41,261 nucleotides of DNA from Jaapia argillacea MUCL 33604 (lineage: Eukaryota; Basidiomycota; Agaricomycetes; Jaapiales; Jaapiaceae), in contig KL197758.1 of assembly GCA_000697665.1 (NCBI GenBank), positions 167,561 to 208,821 on the forward strand. Reading direction: 5' to 3'. Numbering within the stretch: position 1 is the first letter of the stretch; every line of letters begins with the position of its first letter. A program made the translations under genes and the position numbers. Positions 1-12,089 of this stretch are shown in pieces. The notes under the pieces are model-generated. The model made no database searches, was not told the DNA's origin, and saw only the letters and a list, made by a program, of their open reading frames with translations.

Positions 1-10
1 GCATTCTTTC

Positions 11-58
11 ATCTTATCTTATCTTATCCTATCTTATCTCGGATATTATCTTATCTCG
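11..58. repeat. TCTTA simple-sequence tract
   Basis: Imperfect pentanucleotide TCTTA repeats, interrupted by CCTA and CGGA variants, cover the first 58 bases. Seen directly in the sequence. No coding signal. Confidence 0.8.
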
Positions 59-109
59 GACCTTGTACTATTTATAGCATCCAATGACTCGTCCAGTACA
101 GCCTCGTAC

Positions 110-260
110 AGCCTCGTACAGCCTCGTCATTGTTCTCCGTTTCATTGTTCTACCTTCATTGTTCATTGTCATTGTTCTGAACCTTAACTCGCTCATCATT
201 GTCCTTAGACATTGTCTCGTTCGTTATTGTCTACAGTACATTGTTCGATATCCCATTGTT
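110..260. repeat. CATTGTTC-rich minisatellite-like tract
   Basis: The octamer CATTGTTC and its variants recur many times here, after two tandem copies of the phrase ACAGCCTCGT. The open frame across it (84-302) is a by-product of the repeat and is not called as a gene. Confidence 0.6.
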
Positions 261-700
261 CCTGTAGTATATAAGGACACCTACCTACTTTGTATTCGGT
301 AGCTTGTCCACTTGAACAATACAGCGCTTTAGTTGTATCCTTCAACCGGTTCGCTCATTCTCGTCATCCTCTATTGCCTCAAGATCGTAGCCTGAGTACT
401 AGTTAGCAAGAAACACCTAAAAACGTACAAGCCTTATTCGCTACTTTACGCTAACGCTAAGGCGCTCATAACATTGAGCATCAACTGATCTCGTATGTCC
501 GTGCGACATTTGACACTCAGACCTCAACAAGACATTTCTTGCAGCCTCCAGTAAACAGCTAATTCAACCTTGGTGAAACAACACCCTGTGGTAACACAGA
601 GCTTTATGGATATATTTTATTCCATTATCATCCTAATGCTCAAATGTATCTCAAGTTGGTTCAGGCAGAGATGGAGGAAACTGTCTTGACATTGTAATGG
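261..700. other. intergenic, no gene seen
   Basis: No reading frame with family similarity, no convincing exon and no RNA gene was seen between the simple repeats and the MITE. Confidence 0.5.
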
Positions 701-854
701 TACTGTATCGTCACGACCAAAGCGGCGTGATTGCAGAAATTTTTGGACTTTCAGAAAATCCAGAAAATCCGAAAATTCAAGAAAATATTATTGCGCACAC
801 GGGCGAAAATTCGCTGTGACATGTGACCGCCGCTTTGGTCGTGATGATACAGTA
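701..854. mobile_element. MITE, Tc1/mariner-like (154 bp)
   Basis: The two ends are near-perfect 27-bp inverted repeats (701-727 and 828-854, one mismatch). They begin TACTGTATC and end GATACAGTA, and their inner side carries ACCAAAGCGGCG and its complement. The outermost TA on each side is what a TA target-site duplication would look like, which is the Tc1/mariner signature. The 100-bp interior is A-rich and non-coding. Inference: a non-autonomous miniature element moved by a mariner-type transposase encoded elsewhere. Confidence 0.8.
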
Positions 855-1762
855 ATGCGGACATCGGACCTCAACAGTGATTGCGGTATCTCCATAATAC
901 AGCTCTGAGAAAGCCCTTAACCTGGAGGATGGAGGCTTGAAACTCCGTCACATTTCCATCACACATAGTCTGACCCCAAGCCTCCCGGATCCTTCATATC
1001 GTCACTCCGAAATTTGAAAAGGGCTGACAAGGTGCCATGGACAGACCCCATCAGGAAAACGGTAGCCGAGCCATACTTCGTTGTACCAGCCATACCAAAA
1101 ACCAGTCCATACCTTTGCATGTTTGGTATGGACCTGTACAGGACGCCTACTATATAAGGGAAATATTTCTCGATTTGGTTCCTTGACCTCGTCAGAATGA
1201 TATCGTCTCTTCTCAAAAAGGATGATGTGATTGGTCTGCCATGGGAGACTACTGATTTCCAGGATCGAAATCAGTGCTGCTGGATTTAGACATGGTCCCA
1301 GACCGCTCCATACCAGGTTCAGTGGTATGGAGGTATACGCGGTCTAAACCTTGCCATACCACCTCCACATTTTCCTGATGCCGCCGTCACAGCGTCATAC
1401 AAGGGTAAGCAACGGATCCCGAAAGTGGTGCGAATGATCAAGTTGCAGGCATGTATGTCACGAAGCGATCTGGTGCGGCGAGCAAGAACTGCTTGAGCTA
1501 GAGTTTGGCTAGTGTATGAAAACAGAGGTGTACGACGCAAAATAGATAGCCAAAGAGTCTGAGCCACAGCAACAGACGAGCATTTGTAGGTCTGATAATG
1601 AACTGAGTCCCGATGACCGTAAGACCATGATGATGATCCGGCAGATGTCTTGACAGGAGCAAGGGGTGGACACTGGGAGATGCTGAGACCTGGGGTAGGG
1701 GGGGGTGGGGGTCGAGGAGGCCCTTACCAGGAATTTATTTTACCTATAGTACCGACCACCAA
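855..1762. other. repeat-rich intergenic with CCATACC inverted motifs
   Basis: No gene was recognised. The motif CCATACC and its complement GGTATGG recur at about 1080-1140, 1310-1365 and again at about 3215-3245, often as short inverted pairs. One phrase (GCCATACCAC followed downstream by TTCCTGATG) occurs at about 1352-1380 and again at about 3233-3262. A G-rich run at about 1693-1712 also resembles one at about 3391-3408. These look like remnants of a repeat family. Confidence 0.4.
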
Positions 1763-2840
1763 ATGGCAGTATGGAGCTACCTGACTCTCCCAGAGCTCTG
1801 CGACGTGGATGCGTACGCTCCTTTCTGCTCTTCGAGACATTCCAACATGCTACCGTTTTTGATTGCTTTACCGCCATGTGCCTTGGCCATCCCTGTAGCG
1901 TTTGCGACACACAACCAAGTCCTCAACGAATCGCGATGACCATGCTCCTCTATTTCCTCTTTCAATTCCCTACAGCCTCTTCATATCACAATCCTCTGGC
2001 TTTCTCAATGTGCTTTGCTGGCCATTGGGTGTTCTGGCTCGATAACTCGCACCTGGCAATATTTGACTCCTGCAAGCTCTTTGGATACCTGTATGCCACA
2101 TGGCTACACTACCTTGCGTCGAAGATGAATCGCGACAGTCGAGAACGCCATGCTTATTGCGCAGAAGTTTAAGCCATAAGTTTTGTCACGCTCTTCAGTC
2201 TCCGACTTCACTAGTCGATCAAAAATGCAAGTGCTTCATGGGACACTGTCCATCTGGCTTTCGTGATCAATCTCTACACCTTCCACTGGCTCATCCATGA
2301 AACGCTCACACACGAGGCCAAGCCAAGCCCGCTTTCGAGGTTGTCAATCCATCTTATCCGAGAGCCTTCAGGCGGCTGCCCATCTACAAAAAGGTAATTC
2401 TTGAGAGGGATTTCGGATGCACTTAATGTCTGCTCCTGGCATCTCGATTCGCTGGTAACCTGTTTCTTAGCCCTGTTATTGGATCAGTGTGTGTTCTCCA
2501 CATCTGGTTCGGTGTCAGGTTGCTCATGTACCCTGTCTGCATTTTACAGAGATGATTGTCCTCCCATCTTTGCATACCCACATCCCCGTCAGGCACAGGC
2601 TTTATTCAGGGAGAAGGTGTGTTTCGTATTTCCCGTATTTCAATGCCTAACCCATACGACGGGTTCATCGTATTTATCCATCTCAGATATATCAACATCA
2701 AGTCACCAAGCCATCTCAGCACCTTCGATGAACTTCGAACATCCCACAGCCTGGCAACACAACGCTGGGATGGACGACCGAACGAAATACATGAACATTG
2801 GCGTATACGTAAATAGTGCTGTGAGTTTCTAATCCCGATC
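1763..2840 (+). pseudogene. possible decayed membrane-protein gene
   Basis: Several coding-like stretches follow each other in different frames. From ATG 1763 a 58-codon frame contains a hydrophobic segment (about residues 30-48). Further hydrophobic segments occur at about 1930-2110 and 2250-2290, and a Trp/Tyr-rich segment at about 2430-2550. Stops and missing splice sites prevent a full model, so this is either a multi-exon gene I could not join or a broken copy. The CCATACC-rich repeats on both sides make decay plausible. The family is not recognised; a membrane-bound acyltransferase (wax-synthase-like) was considered but not supported. Confidence 0.2.
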
Positions 2841-4351
2841 CCAGATCTCATCCGCAATATTTTTCATCCTCTGTATTCTTCGTGCAGAACGGATCTTGAC
2901 TCAGGCGCCCTTCGTCGGGGGTCTGAAGGTCGTCGCCGTATGGCCTTGCCTATAGTCTCATAATAGACAACTCTTGAAATCTATCCTGTTTCGAAGACAA
3001 CCTGGTTCTCGGGCCTGCACAACGGCAATCCCAACATTGACATCGTTTGTGCTCAGTTTCGCCGCTCGAATGCCGACTTTCGTCTGTTGTTCTCCACTTA
3101 CCCCATTGCTTACCTGGCCAACTGCACTTTCACAAGGTTCTTGGACCACCATCTCGATGTGTCCTATACCTTCATCAGAGGAATAGCGCGGTGGTATGAC
3201 GTGGTACGTGGCGCTATAGACCAGTCCATACCTAGCCATACCACTGGATTGGTTTCCTGATGTTCCATCCACCCAACCTGGCATCGTCGAAAGGGATGGG
3301 TGCCATGAGTGGCAGAAAATAAGATGTTGTATTACCCAAAATAACATCATATTACAAATACTACCATATATGGCTGTGAGAATGCTTACGTGGGGGGTGG
3401 GGGGGTCCCTCCGATGGTCTTACCAGGATTTGGCGACCCCAGGTCTTTTTTTTGATTTCTGTCCACCCCTTGAACAAGAGGTGACTCCCGAACATAGGAC
3501 CGAATCTAACGCCCTAATGATTGCTTGCGAGTGTTCGGAAGCCAATGGGGATGGGAACAACGCCAAAGCGGACGACATCTGCGCAACTATCGGCGAGGAA
3601 GGAACCATCGCGTCGGAAATGGTTGCGGGGTATTGGCGGGGTCACTTGAATCCCTGGAAAGGAGGTAGGTGCGTTGAGCAACAGGATGTGATTTGAAGTT
3701 TGGGCTGTGGTGTCGGATAGCTGTCTTTGTGTTCTGCACAGATCTCAGGGCCGCCAACGAAGCGCAGGGTCAAGCAGGAAAGCAAGTCGATGAGAAAAGG
3801 AATAACGGGACAGTGGACAAGTGTTGTGGGAGGTGACAAGTTCGATCGACGTGGCAATGTTGAAGGCCACGCAAGCACTTTATATTCTTACAGGCTTGAA
3901 GTCCGAACTACCTCTGGGCCAGCTCAGGGGAGCCAATGTCGAATGCATGACATTCTGATGTCACTAAGGTCGTGTCGCGGAGGCCTGCGTGATGTTGCGG
4001 AGACAATGGCAGAGCGACATTTTCGCGACAGCAGTTTGTCACTTCTGCAAACGATAGGTTGAAACCATTTTCAGAGCGACAACCTGGCCTCAATCCTGGG
4101 CACAAAATAATCTATCCTGCGATCCCACAACAATAACAACTTCTTGGGATCCTGTTGACAATTTACAGGTTTGGTGGTGTACTCGAAGGATCTCAACACA
4201 CATCGGACTCATGGAATTGTCCCTCTCTGTCGGTACTCGGAGTGGAGGTGTCGCATCTAGCTCTACATACATTACACACATTGAACAAGTCAAGTGGCGA
4301 TCACAGCCTAAGACAAAAAAAAATACTCATACACCCAAAATCATTACCCAC
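2841..4351. other. intergenic, no gene recognised
   Basis: Open frames of 60-130 codons exist on both strands (for example + 3370-3696 and - 2958-3350) but none shows a family motif or a convincing exon chain. The segment holds the second CCATACC cluster (about 3215-3245) and the 3' flank of the trehalose gene just before 4352. Confidence 0.4.
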
Positions 4352-7300
4352 TCAAGGAACCCGAGCAATCTGCCAAAGAGTCTGCATAGCAAACTCCGAA
4401 TCCAACTTCCACTTCGCATCAGTCCCCTTCAAACTAGTCGAACAAGTCTCCGAATGATCCAACTCGTTCAACCTCCTCAACAATTTCTCATCTCCACTAA
4501 CAGCCAGCACGAAATCGATGTCGGTGACGTCGTTGGGTTCGATGGCGTCTGGTGACATCCATGAAGCTCGAGCTGCGACGCCAGAGTGGGCTGGTCCACC
4601 CGGGTGGAGGATGGAGCCGACGGCGGTGGAGCGGGAGATGTTGTTAGGGAGGATGAGGAAGGAATTGGCGCCTGGGATGATACGGAGACCATAACGTTCG
4701 CCGAGACTGAAACCGAAGTAAGTGGGTGTTCATGAATAGCAAGAGTAAAAGAACGACAAACCTGTCGAAAATATGGTTCTGAGCTTCAGCAGCTTGACGA
4801 CGAGCCCAAGCCCTATTCCCCGAAGATTCATCAACAGGTCCACTCCAGAACCTCCAAACAATCGACGCTTCACGTTCCTCAACGAATGAACCAGGCGTAC
4901 GTTCCGTGAACTGCCCAATCCATCAACACCGGTGTTTCGTTCCAAGTAGAGAAATCTTCAACTCACGTAGTTCAAAATCTCAATACAAGCAGACTTCCAA
5001 GTGAGGTTAAAGTTGGAAACCATATTGATCCAAGGAGCGCTCCCAGTCCTCCCAGGTCTCGGTTTGATGAAACATCCATTCTCGGCCCTACGATACCCCA
5101 ACTCCCATCAGTACCTCCAAAACCCACACAAAAAAGCAACGAAGCAACACTCACACAATCCCAATCTTCGGACACTTACTCGCAACCTCCTCCATAGCAC
5201 CCTTAACCGCCAACCCACTCAACAACCAAACCTCATTCCTCCCATCCCCTGCCAACTTATTCAACAAATCAAACACATCCTGAGGTGGGTTCCACACCCT
5301 CGTCGTAGGATCCCTCTTCCACAACGTCCCCTCAAAATCAATGAGAAGAAGACGTTTGGATGAATGGCGGTAACGAGGGAGGATACGGGAGAGGTCGAGA
5401 GGTGCAACTTCTTTTGAATCGGATTGTTGATGTTCGAGGTTGCAACGGAGGGCGCGTGTTAGGAAGGAAGTTACGAATGCTTGGGCGGTTTGGGTTACTA
5501 CGTGATTGTGGAGATCCTATAACGCGTCGAAACTTTAGACGAAGCGGACTCAGAGGAGTGGATGGAACGTACCTCCCAACGAGCATCGGCTTCCTCATCA
5601 CTCATCGTAAGAGCCTACATCAACCAATCAGCCTCCAGTTTCCCGAGTCGCATTCTAGGTTAAACTTACTTTATACATAGCATCGGCCGTACTCCTAGCA
5701 TCCCAAGGGTTGATCGCAATACAAGACCTAAACCCACTATAACTATAACTACCAGTAAACTAAAACCCATGAGCACCCATCCCGACCAAACGGAATCAAA
5801 GACCGAACTCACCTCACTAAGAATCAAAGGCCGATGCCTCTCCTCCTGACACTCCACAAACTCATGAGTCCGAAGCGCCATTCCCTAAATGCCAACCGCC
5901 GCATCAGCACCCTCTCCACAAAACATCAGGAATGGACACCTACCTCACGCAAACTAGTAACCAAAAACGCATCCGCACAAGTCAAAAGCGCCAAATATTG
6001 ACTAAAACTCAAATCATCCGTATGTAAGAACACGACGGGTTGATAAGTGAGTGTTGAGAATCTTGAATTGATACGGGCTACGACGTCGGCTACTCCTCCT
6101 TGAAGTTCGTTCGTTTCGGTTGTTTGCAGGGCTACTTGGATTAAGACGATCTGGAGCAGGTCAATATCTGAGTTAATTCGGAGGAGGAGGGAGGGGGAAA
6201 GGGGGACGGACCTTCCCGAGGTACTCAGGATGTTTCTCCAAAAAGACTTCGAAAGCCTGGATTTTATGTCTCACACCCTATACACCACGATCCAAGGCGC
6301 ATACATTCATCCATCAACGGAATCACCACGCATATACCAACAAAAAAGCCAAAAGAACAAGTCAGCACCCACCCAGCCACCCCAAAAACACAAAAACGCA
6401 CCTGAACTTCATCCAACTTATCCCTCCCCACAATCATCTTCATTCCCGCATACCTCTGCTTAAGCGATTTAACCCATTCCCCCACTTCCGGGTCCCGTCT
6501 ACCACATCCACCCCATCAGCACAACCGCCCATAAACAAACGAAGAAAAAGGAAGGGGGTTACGCACCTCTTCTCACCCAACAACCCAACATCAATCCCCA
6601 TAGGGAAAACACCAACATCAACAAACCTCCCAGCTTTCCCATCCCCACCTCCCTCACCTTTTCCCGAATAAACCAAATCAAAGTCAACATCGCCTGTCCC
6701 ATTCACTTTTAGAGATGGAAGAAAGACGTACCGGGGTTGGTGACACTGGAAGGTCCATTCCCATGATCGTCCACTTGTATACCTTTCGGTAAAGCTTCAA
6801 GCGACAAGATTCGAGAAACGGTTTGTCTGAAATGGCGAGCGTAGTTTGCAGTTTGGAATCCTATCAAATCGGCACCTATTCATCGGCAAAAGTAGAAAAC
6901 GTGAGTATATGCGTCATGTCAGATACCGGGAGACGAAATTGTTGAAGGTGAATCACCCCAGGTGAACTAAGGTGCCTAACAGAAACCAAAAAGGCGAAAG
7001 AAACTCACCCAAAACTCCCCGAAGTAACGGTTCCCTAACACTCAAACACCTAAACAACTCGCTACTCGGGAACGCAACATGATGGAAGAACCCAATAGGC
7101 GCATGCGGGAGATGAGCCCTTATCAAAGCAGGGAGTAACATCAAGTGATAATCGTTCACCCAAACTATCAGAGGCGTGAGGTTATTAACACTTGGTGGAC
7201 GAGAAGAAGGAAGAAAGCTGACTGATATCCCCTTCCTGATAATTCTTGACGATGGCATCTGCGAACCTCTGATTGACGGCTACGTATTGTTTATAGGAAG

Positions 7301-8422
7301 TGGTTTCGAAGAAGAATTTGGTTTTGGGGGCGTCGGGGACTGCGTAGTGGAGGGCTGGCCAGAGGACCTTTGGTAGAGAGGGGAGGTTAGTACGGGTTGT
7401 GGATGAAAGTGCCGCGAGGTGGGAAGGTGTCCCGAGGCGCATACACCCAAATGGGAGTCGACGCGCGCATGAAAGGAGCCCACAAGACGCATACACCCAA
7501 AAATCAGGATAGGAAGGATCGTACCTGATGACAAAACCCATCATAACATCCACTAAACTCTCCATCCGGTATCCAAACCACCACACTACCATACGAATCT
7601 TTCATTTTCCGTTCAACGTTCCGTTTGAGGGGGTCGGACCAAGAGTCTGTGTTTGATGATAGGACTCCTACCCATACTTGTCTTCGGGAATGGTAATGTG
7701 AGAACGACGCGAAACGAAAGGGGAACGAGGAGCGACATACCGTTTATTGAACCTATCCTGAACACTATTAACCGCATTCCTCAAACCGCCATTACAATGT
7801 GGGTTAAACTCGACATGCCAACCCCTGCCTCCAACGGTCTCGACATCACTCTCACCTCCAGGTGACGTAGTGCCAACATACGGCCTCCTTGTACTGGAAG
7901 ACCTGGACGCCTTTCTCTGGATCCTATGTGGGATATGATGATCAGTGAGTGTGCGGCGAGGGCGGGGTGATTGTGATGAAGGTTCTGTGGTGGTTGGTGA
8001 GGCTGAGAATGATTGTTGAGTTGGGAGTGGGGTGCTCGGTTTTGATGGTGCTGGGGTCGCTAGTTCTGCGAAACGTGCAAAGGGGTTTATCGTTTCTGAA
8101 CCTGGGGTCCCAGCTGGGCTGACTGCTCTCGACTACACTCGGTATCAGGCACGCTAACCCCGATGACGACGACAAAGAAACGGACCTTATCCTTCAAATC
8201 CTCAACGATACTCCTCAAGGGGCCGGAACCTCTCAACAACGGAGCCCGGGGCGCCGGAGGGGGAGTACCCGTGACAGATTCAGGTAGTTTGAAGTTGCCT
8301 GGTACGGGGGTGGGGATCGGGGTCAGGTTGTGTGGGGATGGGGGGTTGGATTCGCCGAGGACGGCAGTGGTGGGTAGGAAGAGGGACGCGATGATGACGC
8401 GGTGGTTACGCCAGGACGACAT
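4352..8422 (-). CDS. trehalose-6-P synthase/phosphatase complex subunit (Tps3/Tsl1-like)
   Basis: GT20 glycosyltransferase-like protein with a C-terminal HAD phosphatase-like domain, about 957 aa in 17 exons. Trehalose complexes make trehalose from UDP-glucose and glucose-6-phosphate in the cytosol. Exons, high to low: 8186-8422, 7741-8132, 7525-7681, 7223-7367, 7009-7164, 6732-6875, 6567-6648, 6402-6498, 6212-6277, 5944-6150, 5813-5884, 5670-5759, 5573-5614, 5155-5516, 4967-5087, 4762-4910, 4352-4706. The start of exon 7 is uncertain (6648 or 6693). The first ~190 residues are a low-complexity Pro/Ser leader. GT20 signatures include VWVNDYHLMLLPALIRA-like, AFPSSELFR and GADLIGFQTANYARHF. The HAD motif reads LLIDFEGTLW, so the second Asp of DxDxT is Glu. 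That favours a regulatory Tps3/Tsl1 subunit over an active Tps2 phosphatase (inference). The 157-nt intron 7368-7524 carries a 15-bp direct repeat. Confidence 0.93.
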
Positions 8423-8464
8423 TGCGACGATAGGTTAGGGCTACAGGCGTGCAGGGAGGGATCA

Positions 8465-8469
8465 AGGGG
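8465..8469 (+). promoter_or_regulatory. STRE-like AGGGG upstream of the trehalose gene
   Basis: An AGGGG core inside a G-run lies 43 bp upstream of the trehalose gene's ATG, in the 290-bp divergent space shared with the gene starting near 8713. In yeasts, AGGGG/CCCCT elements drive stress induction of trehalose genes. The match is only five bases, so this is weak. Confidence 0.15.
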
Positions 8470-8712
8470 GGGGAGGACCAGAGATACGGGACAAGGCAGA
8501 GTGGGAGAGTCAGACTCTTATAGGATCCACCCTGGATTCAGGTTTACGGCTGCACGGAGAAACGATAGATAATCGTTGAGTTTCCGTCCCAAGTTTTCCT
8601 GCTGTCGTCGCCCAACCCAGTATGATCTCTAGATGATCTAACCACTCTGTGCCAGATGGTCATTGATCCCTTGCATGACGTAATGCCTTCCACCACGGGC
8701 TACTCCGGGTCC

Positions 8713-9635
8713 ATGTTCACTTGCTCACTTGCTGCTCTGCCCGACCAGCGAGTAGGAGGAGGTGCTCGGCAACGTTCCTTCATCTCTTGCGCTAATTATT
8801 GTCCGTAAATGTCGCTTAGGCGAGGCCAACGCCATCGATGTACTCTTCGCCGCGTCCAACTTCCCTCCGGATCGCAGTACATTTTTGGTGGGGAGTGGAA
8901 GATCTTCGTCTGGGGCATCGTAACAGACCGTAAGCCCAACAAAACCGAGGTCCCTCCGGCTTGATAGCGGCACACTCACCATACGATTCAACAATCTTAC
9001 CACTTCCTCCCTATCAACCCTCCGATGGTCTCTCCGGTTGTCTTCAATCCTTGATGTACGAACGTCTCCTCTGATTCGCTCACCACCTCCACGGCTTCCC
9101 GAGTCCGTTTGCCAATACCTCGACTTTTGCGACATTCGGAAGCTCGGAGACTCGGAACTTGAGGCCTTGAGGTCGCAGTTGGTCCTTCACATGTGTTTCG
9201 ACCCGTATCTCCTTCAAGGATCAGGAGATGTGGAAGAAGTTTCACGACGAGGTGCAGTGGTTGCTCAGTTCGACCCCACACCCGAACAGGTTCTTCGCTT
9301 TGATGCGATCTCTCGCGACGAAATCTCAAATTCGTCACATGCGGGGTTGGACATTGTGATCGATGGCAGGGACGTTCCCTCCGATGTGGGGTAAGTACAG
9401 TACGAGAACCGACGGCCATCAACGTTCAAGCTCATCCACAACTTCATCTCCCCCTCGAACCGGATGATCTAACCGAAAGCCAAAGATCTGGGTAATCATC
9501 CCTCTATCTATCCTCTCAAAACCAACGATCAACAATAGGTATATAGTTCTCACACCTGTCCCCTCCAACCCTCGCTTTTCATTCCTGATGACGAGCAAGT
9601 GGTATCCCTTCAACAATTGGTACCCAAAGCAGTGA
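8713..9635 (+). CDS. hypothetical protein, multi-exon
   Basis: Not recognised. The strongest coding evidence is a long open frame about 8970-9390 containing the segments DFCDIRKLGDSELEALRSQL and FDPTPEQVLRFDAISRDE. It ends at a strong GTAAGT donor (9391), rejoins in phase at 9539 and stops at 9633-9635 after a Trp/Tyr-rich tail (KWYPFNNWYPKQ). A possible start is ATG 8713, with introns about 8752-8819 and about 8929-8966; those 5' joins are tentative. The gene is divergent from the trehalose gene and ends only 34 bp from the stop of the converging STAND ATPase gene. An antisense frame (8725-9135) is judged a shadow because it has no matching splice structure. Confidence 0.4.
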
Positions 9636-9669
9636 CAAAATGACCGCCCCATTGCCTTCGCCCGAGCTA

Positions 9670-12089
9670 TCATGACATTTCACAGATGATTATATCTCCA
9701 CTTGTCCTTCCTTCAAGGATCATGAGACGGCGTTGGCCTGGGGGAGTGATATCGCTAACTCTATTTAGTACCTCCACCGCCTTTGCCATGAGGGTGTATA
9801 GACTACAATGATCACCATCATCATCGCTTGCGAACCGGCACGACATAGCAGCATCGAGGTACTTGAGATCCCTAAAACCGTCGAATCGGTTCAGGCACTT
9901 CTGGAATGCCGCTTCGCTAAACGCCAGTCTATCAATTCGAAACCTAGCGTCGACTCCATCACTGATAATGAACTCGTAAAAGCTCTTGTGGAGGCGAGGA
10001 ACGGTTTTGCTAGTAATCTCGTTGTTGCCGGCAACGAGGACGGTTCGAAATCGTCGTATAAAGTTTTCGATGTCGACGGGAATGTCGTCATCATCCCTCA
10101 GATCAAGTAGGGTTGTAAGCTCTTCAACAGTGTATGGAAGACCGAGACCCACAATGGATCCCACAATTTGACGAAATTCCTCGAAGAGCCAGGGGTCCGT
10201 TCCATCGGAGGCTGGGAACGCACTCTCCAGTACAGCAGTATAGAGCTTGCGGATATCCCCCATGCCCTTCTTGTTAAGTTGCTTGACCAAGCGACCCAAG
10301 TATGACCTGCCCCGTAGCTTTATCGTCGTTTCAATAAAACTGGTCGCCGTCACAGCCCAAATGAACAAGCCTGATGCTTGTTTACAGAGCCGCTTCACCT
10401 CATCTTCCGTCGGCCAACCTAGCGGCTGCAAACCAAATCTCTCCGCAATGTGGCTCAGCCTGTTCCTTAGATATCCATTGACATCGTCGAGGGATGAAGC
10501 CGCAGATGTGTCGAGATATATATGGTTGGTGCCAAGTTTGCGAAAGTGAGACTGGATTTCATCTTCCACTCGACTGGAGATAAGAAGTTTTGCCTGAGGA
10601 GGCAGACTCTTGATGGCTCCGAAGATAATGTTGGCGGTACGCCAAAGTCGCGTTGGGTCCGATTCATCCAGAGCGTCAATGACGATAATGACAGGCTCGG
10701 ACGGACGAAGACTCGATATATGTCTGATAGGCTGCACGAATAGTCCTTGCGCCTGAGCCTCCGTAATGTCCTCGACGAGTGATGGCGCGTCTTGTAGAAT
10801 GTCGTGCATGGAAGGAACAAGTTCAGGATGTCTGTGAATGAGTTGGATAGCGATAGAAGGTAAGAGACATTTAGGATTCATCGTCGGGGCATAGTTGCGA
10901 TTGATAAAGAACTGAGCGGAGAGCGCACGCCTGTCTCTGAGCCCACGACACACGGTAGTTGTAATGGTAGATTTCCCGGAGCCTGGTGGACCAGAAAGCC
11001 ATAAGAGGCGAGGGGCGTCCACGGATGTATCGGCGATCCATCGGTCGATCTCCGCCAGAATGTCAACTCGGGTTCCAGAAAGGCAAGGGGTTTTTTCTTG
11101 TTCAATATAGGTGGAGTTGGAGACTACTCGGGGAGAGAGGGTATCATTAATAAACTGGAGTTGCAATGCTTTCTGGTAGGGCAGAGTCAAGAAGCATTAG
11201 TGATTCGATCATGATACTATGGCGTGACGTGATTTTACGCACCACAGCTCTCTGTTCCTCGAAGTAAACCTTGTCCGCAAGCTCTCGAATTTGCCCGATG
11301 AGTTCGTCTTGACCTTGTGACATACCAATGATTGAGAGGCGCTGTGCGAACATCAGTCAATTTCCATTAAGTATGAGATTATTCGAACCAGGAATCGGTC
11401 ACTAGTATCACGCAGACGGGCTTTGAATTCCTCGATATCTTTGCCGACGGAGAGACCATGACGTGCCCTCTTCCAATAACCGGCTTCCTAGACATGGGAA
11501 GGCGATTCTTGACCTGAGTGACGTGACTCTTTTACGCAAGAGTGGAAACACATACGAGCTGTGCATGAGCCCACTTGCAAATCTCGTCAACGAGAGCTCT
11601 GGAGTACAATAGATGATCAAATTTGGAAGTAGTCAACCCTGCCTGCTTCACTCACCGGACTTCTTCAAGATTGGCCCATGTCTGTAACGTGAGACGACCA
11701 GGATCTCCGCGCTGAAAGCTAGACACCTCACGGCAAACCCAGGAGATGATGTCACTCGAGAACTTTTGAACGTCTCGCTTGGCAGCTTTGATGTCCTGAA
11801 GATGTTGGTGGTTAGCAGGGTGCTGAAGGAGACGGATCCAGATTGTATGTACCACTCCAAGCTTGAAGAGGCAGGCAAGAGCTTTGACGAATCCGCGAGC
11901 AGGGAATGCGCCGTCCGGTATGAGCTCAAAAAAATCCTTGCCCTTATTGATCCCATCACTGACGTTCTTCAACACCGCTTCCAGACTTGATTCGGGGTGG
12001 CTAAGAGTCCAGCGAACTAGCGAGCCGAAGAACTCTTCGTCCAATTTCCATTCATCCCATGGAGGAGGAGGAGGTGAAGGCATAACCAA
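9670..12089 (-). CDS. NACHT-domain STAND ATPase (NLR-like), no C-terminal repeats
   Basis: Signal-transduction ATPase of the fungal NLR-like class, 725 aa, probably cytosolic. Exons: 11656-12089, 11556-11598, 11389-11487, 11243-11341, 9670-11172, all phase-consistent. Residues 1 to about 225 are helical and charged and resemble the HeLo/MLKL-type four-helix N-terminal domains of basidiomycete NLRs (resemblance only). The NACHT domain starts after CLSGTRVDILAEIDRWI, with Walker A GPPGSGKST and Walker B VIIVIDALDESD, followed by a sensor-type SSRVEDEI and a helical C-terminal part. Such proteins usually carry WD40, ankyrin or TPR repeats after NACHT. Here the chain stops about 400 residues after the P-loop with no repeat visible, so this is either a natural short form or a truncated one. 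The stop lies 34 bp from the converging hypothetical gene. Confidence 0.88.

Noticed and set aside
8725-9135. Minus-strand frame of 136 codons
   Set aside because: Antisense to the + gene, which has a strong GTAAGT donor and an in-phase 3' exon; no family motif on the minus strand.
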